Shown here: positions 47,743-57,729 of the stretch, piece after piece | How positions within the stretch are numbered: the stretch's first letter is position 1 | How the letters are laid out: the number at the start of each line of letters is the position of its first letter | Origin: a bacterium endosymbiont of Escarpia laminata | Lineage (GTDB): Bacteria; Pseudomonadota; Gammaproteobacteria; Chromatiales; Chromatiaceae | Assembly: GCA_003660235.1 (NCBI GenBank) | Contig: QGON01000068.1 | Span: 62,001-126,000, forward strand | Length of the DNA: 64,000 nucleotides | Direction: 5' to 3' | The notes under the pieces: generated by a model | Told to the model about the DNA's origin: nothing | What the model saw: the letters and a program-made list of their open reading frames with translations, nothing else | Database searches by the model: none | Position numbers and translations under genes: made by a program

Positions 47743-50157
47743 ATGGTGCCATCACCGGAATCACGAAAAAGTAAATATCAGACCCAGTTTCAACCACTCA
47801 TGAGCCGCTGCAAGGACATGGTGCTGGTCTATGTTAGCGCCCTGCTGACCGAGTTGTTTGCCAACACGGACAAGGCGTTGATGAGTTTCGCTCAAAAAGC
47901 GGAAAACGATCTGATGCAGAATCGCTTTTTTGAAGCGATCAGCCTGATTCGGAACCGCCACGGTTTGGTGGAACATGAGTTCAGAGTACAACTTAGCGCA
48001 GGTTTTGATAATTTCTGGGCCAGGAAGCCAGATAGTGATCCCTTCTCCGATCTGAGCAGCGATATCGAGCTCGAGCTGGTCGATGACGACTCCATGGACC
48101 AAACCACGGCCATCGAAAACATGGTCAGTAAAGCGACCATCGGCCATCGGTCTCAACTCTACGCACTGAGCCAGCGTCTTGCAGTTATCAACGGTGGCGA
48201 GGCGATAGAAAAAAACAGAACCCCTGCCAGTCCTCAACATCTTGTCGACGCTTTCGCCAGTGCAATCGACAGTCTGAATCTCGAGTCCAACATCAAGCTT
48301 ATTGTTCTCGCGCTTTTCAACAAGTACGTCTTGAAGCAGCTAGGCTCTCTGTATGAGGATTTCAACAACACCCTCAAGGATGCTGGTGTACTGCCCCACC
48401 TTAGACCGACTATCCGAAATCCACAGGCAGCTGGCCAACGCGGTGGCAAAGCGGATAAGTTTGCCCAGCAAACCGAGGATCAAAACGCCGCAACCGCAGA
48501 ACAGGATCTCGGGGAAGAACTCTTCGACTCAATCGTCGGCCTCCTCGCATCCCGGCGTAGCAGCTCACCCCATAGACACCCAGCAGCTCGGCAGGGAAGT
48601 GGGAGTGGGTCAGCTGGTAGAGTGAGTGGCACCAGCAGGCACTCCGGCGGTGGGCAGTTGCCCACTACCGCGAACCTTGTCTCCGCGCTTAATGATATTC
48701 AGCCAGCCACAAGATCAGATTATCTGCCCGACGCTTCGACGGACGCCCCGTTCATTCCGAACATTGAACTCGATGAACAGTTCCTTACCCGCATCAAGCA
48801 GACACTGATCGAGGAGCGAAACAAACTCTACAGTCAGATCGACACTGATCAGTTGGATACAGTGGATGAAGACACCATCGATCTTGTCGGTATGCTGTTT
48901 GAATATATGTTGAATGATCCTGTCCTTCCCGCAGTCGCCAAGGCACTGATCAGTCACCTGCACACCCCCTATCTGAAAGTCGCCATTATCGACCGTCATC
49001 TGCTCACCGACAGCAATCACGATGCACGCCAGCTACTCGACTGCTTGGTTGAAGCGGGCAGCCACTGGATCGATGAGCACAATCTCAAGCGTGGTATATA
49101 TCCAGACATGCAGTCAGTAGTCGATCACGTGCTCAAAGAGTTTTCTGACAACATCAAACTCTTCTCCGATCTACTGACCAACTTCAAGGCGAGAATGGAT
49201 GATTTTCGCCGGAAAACCGAGGTTCTGGAAAAACGGGCCCAGGACTCAGCCAGGGGACGGGAAAAGCTCAACGATGCAAGGCAGAGGGCAGGCCAGGAGA
49301 TGAAAGCCCGAACCTTCGGTGCCTCCCTGCCTCAGGTAGCGAGGGACTTCCTGGTTCAAACCTGGACGGACAAACTGATCTTCATCCTGCTGCGCCACCC
49401 CGATGGCGAGATGAGTGAAGACTGGAAGGACGCACTGCATGTCGCAGATGAGCTGGCTTGGGTCTTTGAAGAGAAAAAGACCCAAGATGAACGGAGGGAA
49501 CTTGAGAAGACTCTACCCTACCTGCGCAATACGATTGAAGAAGGACTTGAGTCTCTAGGCGGCTACCATCAGGAGAAGAGTCGTGCACTTTTCGAACTCC
49601 TGGCCAATGCAGAAAGCGCCATGTCAGCCGGCTCATCTGCGGTCAGTGAGCCCAAGAGTGTCAGCACACCAAAAGCGGCTGCAGCCAAACCTTTTCAAAC
49701 CACTTATCCAGAGCCTCCTGTACCTGTTTCAGAACCCACTGAGTCCAAAGAGCAGATCTCTGACGATCTCCTGAAGATGATGGACAAGTTACGCAAGACC
49801 GAGTTCGGCACCTGGTTTGATCTCAGCAGCGGTCCCAATGATGTCAAGCGGGTGAAACTCTCATGGCTCAGCCCGTTGACATCCTCATGCATGTTCGTGG
49901 ACAGGGCCGGAGTGCAAACCGCCATAAAACCCCTGCGCAAATTGGCTCAAGAGATCATGGATGGAAAATCGAAGATCCTCGAAGAGAGCAACGACCCATT
50001 TGTCGAACGCACACTGCATGCCATTCGCAGGATGCTTCAGCGTTCCCTCAAGGCGACAGAAGCAATTGCCGAGGATATAACTAACGATAACGAGACGGGA
50101 GAAGACGCTTGGTCAAAGATTCCCGGCAGTAGCTATAGGGATCCAGTCGATGGTTGA
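47743..50157 (+). CDS. DUF1631-family protein
   Basis: Large cytoplasmic protein of 804 residues, mostly helical and without membrane segments. The N-terminal part (QPLMSRCKDMVLVYVSALLT, LISLIRNRHG-like segment ISLIRNRHGLVEHEFR) and the C-terminal strand-rich end (RVKLSWLSPLTSSCMFVDRA) are typical of DUF1631. A low-complexity Ser/Arg/Gly linker lies at about 270-315. Its biochemical role is unknown; members are often next to PilZ or c-di-GMP genes, as here. The ATG at 47743, with AAGGA seven bases upstream, is preferred to the TTG at 47728 or GTG at 47740. It overlaps the PilZ gene by 8 bases. Confidence 0.85.
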   Translation: MVPSPESRKSKYQTQFQPLMSRCKDMVLVYVSALLTELFANTDKALMSFAQKAENDLMQNRFFEAISLIRNRHGLVEHEFRVQLSAGFDNFWARKPDSDPFSDLSSDIELELVDDDSMDQTTAIENMVSKATIGHRSQLYALSQRLAVINGGEAIEKNRTPASPQHLVDAFASAIDSLNLESNIKLIVLALFNKYVLKQLGSLYEDFNNTLKDAGVLPHLRPTIRNPQAAGQRGGKADKFAQQTEDQNAATAEQDLGEELFDSIVGLLASRRSSSPHRHPAARQGSGSGSAGRVSGTSRHSGGGQLPTTANLVSALNDIQPATRSDYLPDASTDAPFIPNIELDEQFLTRIKQTLIEERNKLYSQIDTDQLDTVDEDTIDLVGMLFEYMLNDPVLPAVAKALISHLHTPYLKVAIIDRHLLTDSNHDARQLLDCLVEAGSHWIDEHNLKRGIYPDMQSVVDHVLKEFSDNIKLFSDLLTNFKARMDDFRRKTEVLEKRAQDSARGREKLNDARQRAGQEMKARTFGASLPQVARDFLVQTWTDKLIFILLRHPDGEMSEDWKDALHVADELAWVFEEKKTQDERRELEKTLPYLRNTIEEGLESLGGYHQEKSRALFELLANAESAMSAGSSAVSEPKSVSTPKAAAAKPFQTTYPEPPVPVSEPTESKEQISDDLLKMMDKLRKTEFGTWFDLSSGPNDVKRVKLSWLSPLTSSCMFVDRAGVQTAIKPLRKLAQEIMDGKSKILEESNDPFVERTLHAIRRMLQRSLKATEAIAEDITNDNETGEDAWSKIPGSSYRDPVDG

Positions 50158-50494
50158 GCACCGTATTCTGCCGCGCAAGATAGCCAATGTGGTCCTTGAA
50201 GTATCGGACCAAATAACGGCAGCCTACATGGGGCAGGTGGTAAATATCACCGTTGAAGGTTTCATGCTGCTCAGTGCCAATCCCATCAAGACGGGATCCA
50301 TATACCAGTTGGATATGCGGCTCCCGTATCTGGTAAAAGAGCATAAAAAGATCTCGTTTGGTGCTGAGGCTCTCTGGTGCAGCGAAGCCGCACAACCCGA
50401 TACCTATTGGACCGGCTTTCGCATCATCGACATCTCGGATGAAGTAACCGTTGTCATCGATAGCATGATTGCAGACTGGGCAAGCATCTCCTGA
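50150..50494 (+). CDS. PilZ-domain protein (c-di-GMP receptor candidate)
   Basis: Protein of 114 residues with a PilZ-like barrel: VVNITVEGFMLLSANPIKTG, YQLDMRLPYLVKEHKKISFG and WTGFRIIDIS. The usual c-di-GMP-binding pair RxxxR and (D/N)xSxxG is only partly present: HRILPRK near the start lacks the standard spacing, and NITVEG stands in place of DxSxxG. Binding of c-di-GMP is therefore uncertain. The gene overlaps the DUF1631 gene upstream and the glycosyltransferase frame downstream, so the three are translated as a unit. Confidence 0.78.
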   Translation: MVEHRILPRKIANVVLEVSDQITAAYMGQVVNITVEGFMLLSANPIKTGSIYQLDMRLPYLVKEHKKISFGAEALWCSEAAQPDTYWTGFRIIDISDEVTVVIDSMIADWASIS

Positions 50495-51501
50495 TCAAGC
50501 TGGAGATTATCCTCCCGTTCCGTGATGCGGCGACCACGCTTGACCCCTGTCTGGATTCCATCCGGCAGCAGACCTTCAGGGACTTTCGTCTACTCGCCAT
50601 CAACGATCACAGTCGTGATGACTCCTGCAGCGTGGTTCAGCAACACGCCAATTGCGATAAGCGGATACGCCTGCTGCACAATCCCCACCCAGGTCTGGTC
50701 AACGCACTGAATTTCGGCCTGATGCAGGCCACTTCTCCACTGATTGCACGCATGGATGCTGACGACCTGATGGATCAACAGCGCCTGCAATTACAGCTGG
50801 ATTACCTGCAGCAAAACAAAATCATTACCCTTGTGGGATGCCAAGTCAGACTGTTCCCGAAAAATTTGATCCATGCAGGTTACCGTGAATATGTACGTTG
50901 GCAAAACCAGTGCCTGGATCCTGATGAGATTGCTGCGGATATCTACATCGAATCCCCCTTTGCCCATCCCAGCGTTATGTTCCGGCGCAAGGCCATCATT
51001 GAGACAGGTGGCTATCGCGAAGGGATGTTTCCTGAGGATTACGATCTCTGGTTCAGGCTGCACCGTGCCGGTCACCGGATGGCCAAGCTACCGCAGATCC
51101 TGCTCGACTGGCGGGAGAGTGAAAACCGTACCTCCCGGCAGGATCCACGTTGCAGCAGGGAGGCGTTCGATTGGTTGCGTGCCCACTACCTCGCCCGGGA
51201 TCCACTGCTGCTGGCCCGACGTGACGAACTGGTGATTTGGGGTGCCGGGCGCAAAACTCGCAAACGCTGTCAACGACTGTTGGAGCAGGGTTTCCAGGTA
51301 AAAGCCTGGATCGATATCGATCCACGTAAGATTGGAAACCGTTTGCAGGGTGTCCCGGTCGTCTCGCCTGAGTGGCTTCTACAGGAGAGCAAACCCTTTG
51401 TTCTCGTCTATGTCACCAACCACGGTGCGCGGGATCTCATCCGACAGGAGCTTGAAGATATGGGGTACCGGCGGAGAGTGGATTATCTCATGGTTGGATA
51501 A
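50491..51501 (+). CDS. Family 2 glycosyltransferase with C-terminal Rossmann-like domain
   Basis: GT-A glycosyltransferase. The coding frame clearly starts with IILPFRDAATTLDPCLDSIR, followed by LLAINDHSRDDS and the metal-binding DxD in LIARMDADDLMD. The frame is open back to about 50464 but has no ATG, GTG or TTG before residue 47. The CTG at 50491, overlapping the stop of the PilZ gene, or one at 50500 is the only likely start, unless a frameshift or an error joins it to the PilZ gene. After the catalytic domain an added part (about 245-335) reads ELVIWGAGRKTRKRCQRLLE and AWIDIDPRKIGNRLQGVPVV, a nucleotide-binding Rossmann-like fold. Acceptor unknown. Confidence 0.78.
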   Translation: MIKLEIILPFRDAATTLDPCLDSIRQQTFRDFRLLAINDHSRDDSCSVVQQHANCDKRIRLLHNPHPGLVNALNFGLMQATSPLIARMDADDLMDQQRLQLQLDYLQQNKIITLVGCQVRLFPKNLIHAGYREYVRWQNQCLDPDEIAADIYIESPFAHPSVMFRRKAIIETGGYREGMFPEDYDLWFRLHRAGHRMAKLPQILLDWRESENRTSRQDPRCSREAFDWLRAHYLARDPLLLARRDELVIWGAGRKTRKRCQRLLEQGFQVKAWIDIDPRKIGNRLQGVPVVSPEWLLQESKPFVLVYVTNHGARDLIRQELEDMGYRRRVDYLMVG

Positions 51502-51529
51502 ACCCTGAGTCACTGCTCCCAATGCAGGA

Positions 51530-51612
51530 CTGATCAAGCGTAGCGGATCGGGCGTTTCAGGATTGATGGTTCACATGAAGCAGCCGGTTCCGCTACGCTT
51601 GAACCAGCCTAC
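51530..51612. repeat. REP-like double-hairpin element, copy 4
   Basis: The left hairpin TGATCAAGCGTAGCGGATCGGGC is degenerate and lacks the GTAGGCC border. The right hairpin GGTTCCGCTACGCTTGAACC is intact and ends with GCCTAC. The copy lies just past the stop of the lytic transglycosylase gene and after the glycosyltransferase. Confidence 0.75.
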
Positions 51613-51613
51613 T

Positions 51614-52252
51614 TCAGTTGGCCGATCCCTGCAGGTGGGTGCGATAGTACCCCATCACCTTTTTTACATACTGCTGTGTTTCGGGATAGGGGGGGATTTG
51701 ATTATCAAACTTCTTTACCGCACCCTCACCAGCATTATATGCCGCCAAGGCCAGCTTCAAATCAAAACCGAACTGCTGCAGAAGATCTTTCAGATACCGC
51801 GCACCACCCTCCAGATTCTGCCGGGGGTTGAAGGAGTCGTTGACGCCGTAACGGCTGGCGGTTGTCGGCATCAACTGCATCAGACCCTGGGCACCCTTTT
51901 TTGAAACCGCACGGGGATTGTAGGCCGACTCCACCCGCACCACCGAATGGAGTAATCCTGGGTGCAGACGCATGCTTTTGGCAGTTGCGTCGATCAGCGG
52001 CGACAGTTTCGATTTGTTCCTTTTGAACTCTGCAACAGAGTAACCGCCGGAGGCGCTGGCTGCTGGAGCTGATTTCCATAAGAGGCGATAACTGCCCGCC
52101 ATGGGATGATCGGTGAAATGGATGTGCCCATCCGGCGCTCGATATTTGAAGATCTGCGCCATCAGAGAAGACGAGGAAACCAGCAGGCAGAAGATCAATA
52201 GTGATCTGCCAGCCGTCATGGAGCATTTCATCCTGCTTCTGACCCGTTTCAT
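51614..52252 (-). CDS. SLT-type lytic transglycosylase with DUF4124 domain
   Basis: Periplasmic enzyme that cleaves the MurNAc-GlcNAc bond of peptidoglycan. The 212 residues have a signal peptide (SLLIFCLLVSSSSLMAQ), a short DUF4124-like segment (FKYRAPDGHIHFTDHP) and the SLT domain: VVRVESAYNPRAVSKKGAQG with the catalytic Glu, LMQLMPTTASRYGVND, NLEGGARYLKDLL and ALAAYNAGEGAVKKF. All catalytic features are present. Two Met codons near the start (52252 and 52231) are possible. Confidence 0.9.
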   Translation of the reverse strand: MKRVRSRMKCSMTAGRSLLIFCLLVSSSSLMAQIFKYRAPDGHIHFTDHPMAGSYRLLWKSAPAASASGGYSVAEFKRNKSKLSPLIDATAKSMRLHPGLLHSVVRVESAYNPRAVSKKGAQGLMQLMPTTASRYGVNDSFNPRQNLEGGARYLKDLLQQFGFDLKLALAAYNAGEGAVKKFDNQIPPYPETQQYVKKVMGYYRTHLQGSAN

Positions 52253-52402
52253 CTCAATATAATCTGTTCATTCATTGCGAAAACCCGATGTCTGTCTGAC
52301 CACAGTAAAAGCCCTTGAATGATCAGATTTTCGGCACATAACCACTATTCTTGAGGAAAACCGATCATAATTCCAGGGAGAGAAGTCACAAAACGGGCAG
52401 AT

Positions 52403-52891
52403 TCAGCGTCCACAACACTTCTTGTACTTCTTACCACTACCGCAGGGACATGGGTCATTGCGGCCAACTTTTGGTGTATCCCTGACCTCAGTCTTGGGCA
52501 GCACGAGTTCACCATCGACAAAATACCAGAGACCGTCGGATTTGCTGAAATGGCTCAGTTCATGATGTTTGCGTAGCAGATCCCGCTCTTTGTAGGAGGC
52601 AATGAACTCAACCGTACCCTCTTCGTCATCTACGCCACCACCCTTTACCTCGACAACCTCCAAGTCGAGCCACTGTGAATTCATTGCCCAGCGCCGGGTT
52701 GCCGCTACATCGTGATCCTTTCGATGGTCGGGATGGAGTGACTCATGCAGGAATTCCGGTTGCTGCGTGGCAAACGCACTATAGCGGGCACGCATCAGCG
52801 CCTCTGCGGTTCCCGCAGTCTGGCTGGCCTCCAGAATCGGTTGGCAGCAGGTTTCAAAATCCCGGCCGGAGCCGCAATAGCACTGAGTCAT
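52403..52891 (-). CDS. YchJ-family protein with SEC-C motif
   Basis: A 162-residue protein with two metal-binding SEC-C-type ends: [17 protein letters not shown] at the N-terminus and [17 protein letters not shown] at the C-terminus, around an NTF2-like middle ([20 protein letters not shown]). This matches YchJ/UPF0225. Function is unknown; SEC-C motifs bind zinc and are found on SecA and other proteins. The ATG at 52891, giving MTQCYCGSG, is chosen by similarity. Confidence 0.9.
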   Translation of the reverse strand: MTQCYCGSGRDFETCCQPILEASQTAGTAEALMRARYSAFATQQPEFLHESLHPDHRKDHDVAATRRWAMNSQWLDLEVVEVKGGGVDDEEGTVEFIASYKERDLLRKHHELSHFSKSDGLWYFVDGELVLPKTEVRDTPKVGRNDPCPCGSGKKYKKCCGR

Positions 52892-52977
52892 GGGCAGTTG
52901 TTCCTGTGAATTAAATATGCGCGGAAAAGATAGCACGGCGCCCCCATGCAACCCAATAGTTGTCTGAATCAAATGAT

Positions 52978-53006
52978 GCCGGATCCGCTGTGCTTGATCC
53001 GGCCTA
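52978..53006. repeat. REP-like half element, copy 5
   Basis: A single hairpin GCCGGATC ... GATCCGGC followed by CCTA, corresponding to the right half of the element. It overlaps the stop codon of hrpA (TAG at 53006-53004). Confidence 0.65.
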
Positions 53007-56000
53007 AAGTCCCAACTCTTTCCAGCGTTTCTCGATTCGTTTCAGGGAAATGGGATAAGCGGTTCCCAGCTCCTGTGCGAACAGGGAGACCCGCAACTCC
53101 TCGAAGTGCCAGCGCATCTCTTCGATCCGTTCATCGCTGCGCCTGTTTTTCCTGCACTGTTCATCCCACTTTTGCCACTGTTGATAGGCCTTTGCCATCT
53201 CCCGGATCTGCTGTTGGTCACGGGCTGCAGCGCTTTGCAGCTTTTCCAGACGCTTTTCCAGCGCCTGCAGATAGCGGGGGAAACGGCCAAGTTGCTCCAG
53301 CGGTGTGACTCCCAGAAATCCTTTGAAAACCAGGCGATCAAGTTGTTGTTGCATGTCGGCAGCGGATGCCATCCAGTTGATCTGCGTCGTGCCGGAGAGT
53401 TTTTTTCTGACCTTCTGGTACCCTTCGATGATTTTTCCAACCTCCTGACAGGCGTCGTTTGCCACTGTCATCATAGCATTGCGACAGCGCTCTATTCGAT
53501 CGAGAAAAATCTCCTTGTCCCGTATCTCAGGCAACCCGTCCAGAAAGGTACGGTCGAGGATATAGGTAACCAACTCATCCTCCAGATTCTGCTGTTTCTC
53601 GACGGGTAGCCCCTCAGGCGCCTTGGGCACTTTGGTATATTGCAGGCGCATACGCGCCAGGTTGGGCAGATTTTTTCGCAGATAGCGGATCTCCTTTGCC
53701 AGCTTGAGTTTGATCAAGCGCCGCACACCCGCCTTGTGGCTCTGGTGAGCAGAGGCTTCCGAATCGAGCAGACGGATGGCAACGCTGTCACCCTCGTCCA
53801 CCAGCGCAGGAAACCCTTTCAGGGTGATACCGCCGCGTTTTACAGAGAGGCTGGGCTGCAGGGGTCCAAAATCCCAATCAGTCAACCCCTTCTGTTCGAG
53901 ACCGGGTGAGGCAAGTTGCTGAAACCCTCTATGGCTTGTCCGATGTGCTTTGTGCAGTGCATCAAGATCCCGGCCCGTTCCAATCTGTTTCCCCGTTTCG
54001 TCGACGACCTTGATCTGCATACGCAGATGCTCCGGCAGCTCGACATCGGACCAGGCATCCTCCGGCACATGGACGCCGGTAAGCTGCTTCAGGCGCTCAC
54101 CGAGCACCTGGATCAAAGGCCTGTCTGAGGGCTCAATCCCCTGCAGACAGGCATCGGCAAAGTCGGGGACCGGCACGAAAGACTTGCGCAGGGATTTTGG
54201 CAGCCCCCGAATCAGCGCAATGACCCGCTCCCGCAGCAATCCCGGCACCAGCCACTGACATCTGGCCTCGGTCACCTGACCCAGGACATCTTTCGGCACC
54301 ACCAGTAAAATCCCGTCCTGCTGCTGCCCGGGATCAAAAGAATACTCCAGGGGAAGCGCCATGCCATTGATATCCAGATGGTTGGGGAACTGATCATCCG
54401 GGACGATAGAGGCCTCCTCCCTGATCAGGTCGGCCTCACTGAGATAGAGCCGTTTTGATTCCTGTTTCGATTGCTTTTTCAGCCACTTCTCGAATGCCGG
54501 CGTAGTGCAGATCCCCTCGGGGATGCGTTGGTCGTAGAAACTGTAGATGCGTTCCTCATCCACCAGGATGTCACGTCGACGGGATTTTGCCTCCAGATCA
54601 TGGACGGCAGCGATTTTCTCCTGGTTATGCCGCCAGAAAGGGGCACGTGTCTGGAAATCCCCCTCCACCAGTGCGGAGCGGATAAAGATCTCCCGCGCCA
54701 GCTTTGGGTCGATGGGACTGAAGTTGATCCTGCGCCGGGGCACCAGCGTGAGTCCGTAGAGCGTAACCTTCTCGTATCCAGCCACCTGCCCCCGCCGCTT
54801 CTCCCAATGGGGCTCAGAATAGTTGTGCTTGAGCAGATGTCCGGCACAGGCCTCGATCCACTCCGGCTGAATGGCTGCATTGGTACGGGCATAGAGCTTG
54901 GTGGTCTCCACCAGCTCTGCCGCCATCACCCATTTGGGCGGCTTCTTGAACAGACCCGAGCCGGGGAAGATAAAGAAGCGGCTATTGCGCGCACCCAGAT
55001 AGTCCCGCTCTTTCGACTTGAATCCGATATGGCTCAGCAGGCCGCTGAGCATAGCGCGATGCACCTGCTCATAACCTGCCTCTTCACTGTTCTCTTTGAA
55101 CCCCATGCCGTGCATCTGCAAACGCAGTTGTGTGTGAATATCGTGCCACTCCTGCACCCGTGTCCAGGAGAGAAATCGTGTGCGGCAATATTTTTTGAAT
55201 TTATTGCGCGACAGGTGCTTGCGTTGGATCTCCAGATCCAGCCAGAGTTGAAAATAACCGAGAAAATCGGACTCGGCGTGGCGAAACAGGGCATGCGCCT
55301 TGTCCGCCTGCTGCTGCTTCTCCAGCGGACGATCCCGAGGGTCCTGTACGCTGAGGGCCGCTGCGATTACCATCACCTCCCGCAGGCAGTGGCTGTGGGC
55401 CGCTGCCAGCATCATACGCCCGATACGCGGGTCGACAGGCAACCGGGAAAGTTGCCGGCCAAGCTTTGTCACCCGCTGATCGCCACCGATTGCGCCAATC
55501 TCCTCCAACACCCGGTAACCGTCCTTGATGAGGCGGCTGTCGGGTGGATCAACAAAGGGGAAATCGTCGATCTCCCCAAAACCCAACAACTTCATCTGCA
55601 GGATGACCGATGCGAGATTGGTTCGTTGGATCTCCGGCTCGGTAAAAGGCGTGCGGGACTCGAAATCCTCTTCCGAATAGAGCCTGATACAGACACCTTT
55701 GGCGACACGACCACAACGCCCCATACGCTGGTTTGCGGAGGCCTGTGAGATGCGTTCAACCGGAAGGCGCTGCACCTTGCTCTTGTGGCTGTATCGGCTG
55801 ATACGTGCAAAGCCGGCATCGATAACATAGCGGATGCCGGGCACGGTGAGGGAGGTCTCCGCCACGTTGGTGGCCAGTACTATGCGCCGCCCTCTATGGG
55901 GTTTGAAAATCTGCCCCTGTTCCGCTGGACTCAGGCGGGCATAGAGTGGCAGCACCTCGGTCAGATCGAGTTTATGCTTGCGCAGGTTCTCGGCAGTCTC

Positions 56001-56918
56001 ACGAATCTCCCGCTCACCGCTGAGAAAGATAAGGATGTCGCCCCGGTCTATGCGGGAGAGTTCATCCACAGCATCCATGATAGCGGCCTGCATCGGATCA
56101 TCCCGTTCGCTGCTCCCCTCCTCCTCTGGTGGCTTATAGCGAACCTCCACCGGAAAGGTACGGCCGGAGACCTCGATCACCGGCGCATCGTTGAAATGTT
56201 TGGAAAAACGGTCGGGATCGATGGTAGCCGAAGTGATGATCAGCTTCAGATCCGGCCGCTTGGGCAGCAGATTTTGCAGATAACCTATCAGAAAATCGAT
56301 ATTGAGGCTGCGCTCATGGGCCTCATCGATGATCAGGGTGTCGTATTGATTCAGAAAAGGATCCTGCTGTATCTCTGCCAGCAGGATGCCGTCGGTCATC
56401 AATTTGATGTGGGTATCCGGTCCCACATGATCGCTAAAGCGGACCTTGTAACCGACAGAGGTGCCGGTTTCCACTCCCAGTTCCGCAGCGATGCGGGATG
56501 AGAGGGTCCGGGCCGCGATGCGGCGCGGCTGGGTATGGCCGATATACCCCCCCACTCCGCGGCCCAGACTGAGGCAGATCTTCGGCAGCTGGGTCGATTT
56601 GCCGGAGCCGGTCTCACCACAGAGCACGATAACCTGATTCTTGGTGATCAGCGTTTGTATATCTTCGAGGCGTGCGGTAATGGGCAGTTCAGGAGGGAAG
56701 GCCGCTTCGGGCAGGCTCTCCCGCCGTCGCTGTAAGCGCTGCTGGGAGGCCAGAATATCCCGGTTCAGCTTGAACAACCCCTGATCATAGGGTTCCCCAG
56801 ACTTGCGCCGCCGCTGCACTCCCCGCAGACGCTGGACAAAAAGGCGCCGGTCGGCTTGCATACAGGTTTCGATATCCGATTGTGACGGAAATGGCTGAGA
56901 GGTGCTGTTATCGACCAA
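53004..56918 (-). CDS. hrpA: ATP-dependent RNA helicase HrpA
   Basis: DEAH-box RNA helicase of 1,304 residues, full length for the family (E. coli 1,300). It shows motif [20 protein letters not shown], motif [12 protein letters not shown], motif III SATID, motif [15 protein letters not shown] and the long C-terminal domain. HrpA helps rescue or process ribosomes stalled on mRNA. The frame starts at TTG with an in-frame TGA 12 bases upstream and no clear ribosome binding site; the first ATG (56861) would cost 19 residues. The stop lies within a REP-like half element. Confidence 0.94.
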   Translation of the reverse strand: MVDNSTSQPFPSQSDIETCMQADRRLFVQRLRGVQRRRKSGEPYDQGLFKLNRDILASQQRLQRRRESLPEAAFPPELPITARLEDIQTLITKNQVIVLCGETGSGKSTQLPKICLSLGRGVGGYIGHTQPRRIAARTLSSRIAAELGVETGTSVGYKVRFSDHVGPDTHIKLMTDGILLAEIQQDPFLNQYDTLIIDEAHERSLNIDFLIGYLQNLLPKRPDLKLIITSATIDPDRFSKHFNDAPVIEVSGRTFPVEVRYKPPEEEGSSERDDPMQAAIMDAVDELSRIDRGDILIFLSGEREIRETAENLRKHKLDLTEVLPLYARLSPAEQGQIFKPHRGRRIVLATNVAETSLTVPGIRYVIDAGFARISRYSHKSKVQRLPVERISQASANQRMGRCGRVAKGVCIRLYSEEDFESRTPFTEPEIQRTNLASVILQMKLLGFGEIDDFPFVDPPDSRLIKDGYRVLEEIGAIGGDQRVTKLGRQLSRLPVDPRIGRMMLAAAHSHCLREVMVIAAALSVQDPRDRPLEKQQQADKAHALFRHAESDFLGYFQLWLDLEIQRKHLSRNKFKKYCRTRFLSWTRVQEWHDIHTQLRLQMHGMGFKENSEEAGYEQVHRAMLSGLLSHIGFKSKERDYLGARNSRFFIFPGSGLFKKPPKWVMAAELVETTKLYARTNAAIQPEWIEACAGHLLKHNYSEPHWEKRRGQVAGYEKVTLYGLTLVPRRRINFSPIDPKLAREIFIRSALVEGDFQTRAPFWRHNQEKIAAVHDLEAKSRRRDILVDEERIYSFYDQRIPEGICTTPAFEKWLKKQSKQESKRLYLSEADLIREEASIVPDDQFPNHLDINGMALPLEYSFDPGQQQDGILLVVPKDVLGQVTEARCQWLVPGLLRERVIALIRGLPKSLRKSFVPVPDFADACLQGIEPSDRPLIQVLGERLKQLTGVHVPEDAWSDVELPEHLRMQIKVVDETGKQIGTGRDLDALHKAHRTSHRGFQQLASPGLEQKGLTDWDFGPLQPSLSVKRGGITLKGFPALVDEGDSVAIRLLDSEASAHQSHKAGVRRLIKLKLAKEIRYLRKNLPNLARMRLQYTKVPKAPEGLPVEKQQNLEDELVTYILDRTFLDGLPEIRDKEIFLDRIERCRNAMMTVANDACQEVGKIIEGYQKVRKKLSGTTQINWMASAADMQQQLDRLVFKGFLGVTPLEQLGRFPRYLQALEKRLEKLQSAAARDQQQIREMAKAYQQWQKWDEQCRKNRRSDERIEEMRWHFEELRVSLFAQELGTAYPISLKRIEKRWKELGL

Positions 56919-57072
56919 GGTGGCGGTTGCTCATCTGACTGAAGACTGGGATGTGCTATTTTGTCACTCCAGAGCCAAACGGGGAATCCTATCTTCGCCA
57001 ATATTCGTCAGTATGCTGTCCGCGATGTTTTGGATAATATATCGCCACAATCTTTATCCTAGGAGGCACACA

Positions 57073-57726
57073 ATGGAACCCGACTTCTGGATTGAACGCT
57101 GGCGGCAGAATCAGATTGGCTTCCACCAGCATGAGATCAATACCCATCTTCAGACATTCTGGGGCAATCTGAAGTTGGATGACCAAAGCAGGATCTTTGT
57201 TCCCCTATGCGGAAAAAGTCGCGACCTGCTCTGGCTCCGCGCCCAGGGACATGAGGTGCTCGGTATCGAAATCAGTCCCATTGCCGTAGGGGATTTCTTC
57301 CAGGAGAACAATCTGACGCCCCAAATCACCCAAACCGGGGCTTTCACTGAGTACTCGACCGACGGACTCACCCTGTTGCTCGGTGACTTTTTTGACCTGA
57401 GACATGACGACCTGAAGGGCATAGGGGGCATTTACGACCGGGCATCACTGGTCGCTCTACCACCTGAAATGCGGGCGCGATATGCCCGGCATCTCATTGA
57501 GATCAAACCTCCTGCCGCGACAACGCTGCTGGTTACCATGGAGTACGATCAGGTCGAGATGCAGGGGCCACCTTTTGCGGTCCACGAAGATGAGGTGCGG
57601 TCGCTCTATCAGGCAGACTATCGGATTGAAACCCTCTTCAGTCAGCAGATTCTGGACGAAAATCCGCAGTTTCGTAATAAGGGATTGAGCCAGCTCACCG
57701 AGAAGGTGTTTCAACTGCATCGATAA
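57073..57726 (+). CDS. tpm: Thiopurine/tellurite/selenium S-methyltransferase
   Basis: SAM-dependent methyltransferase that methylates thiopurines and, in bacteria, tellurite or selenite. The 217 residues equal the E. coli length and start MEPDFWIERWRQNQIGFHQH, a hallmark of TPMT. The SAM site follows in FVPLCGKSRDLLWLRAQGHE and GIEISPIAVGDFF, with GIYDRASLVALPPEMR. The start is fixed by a perfect AGGAGG seven bases ahead. The stop is 3 bases from that of the convergent hynL gene. Confidence 0.94.
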   Translation: MEPDFWIERWRQNQIGFHQHEINTHLQTFWGNLKLDDQSRIFVPLCGKSRDLLWLRAQGHEVLGIEISPIAVGDFFQENNLTPQITQTGAFTEYSTDGLTLLLGDFFDLRHDDLKGIGGIYDRASLVALPPEMRARYARHLIEIKPPAATTLLVTMEYDQVEMQGPPFAVHEDEVRSLYQADYRIETLFSQQILDENPQFRNKGLSQLTEKVFQLHR

Positions 57727-57729
57727 CCA

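Noticed and set aside
54471-55748. 425-codon frame on plus opposite hrpA
   Set aside because: Antisense shadow of an intact helicase gene; no plausible domain.
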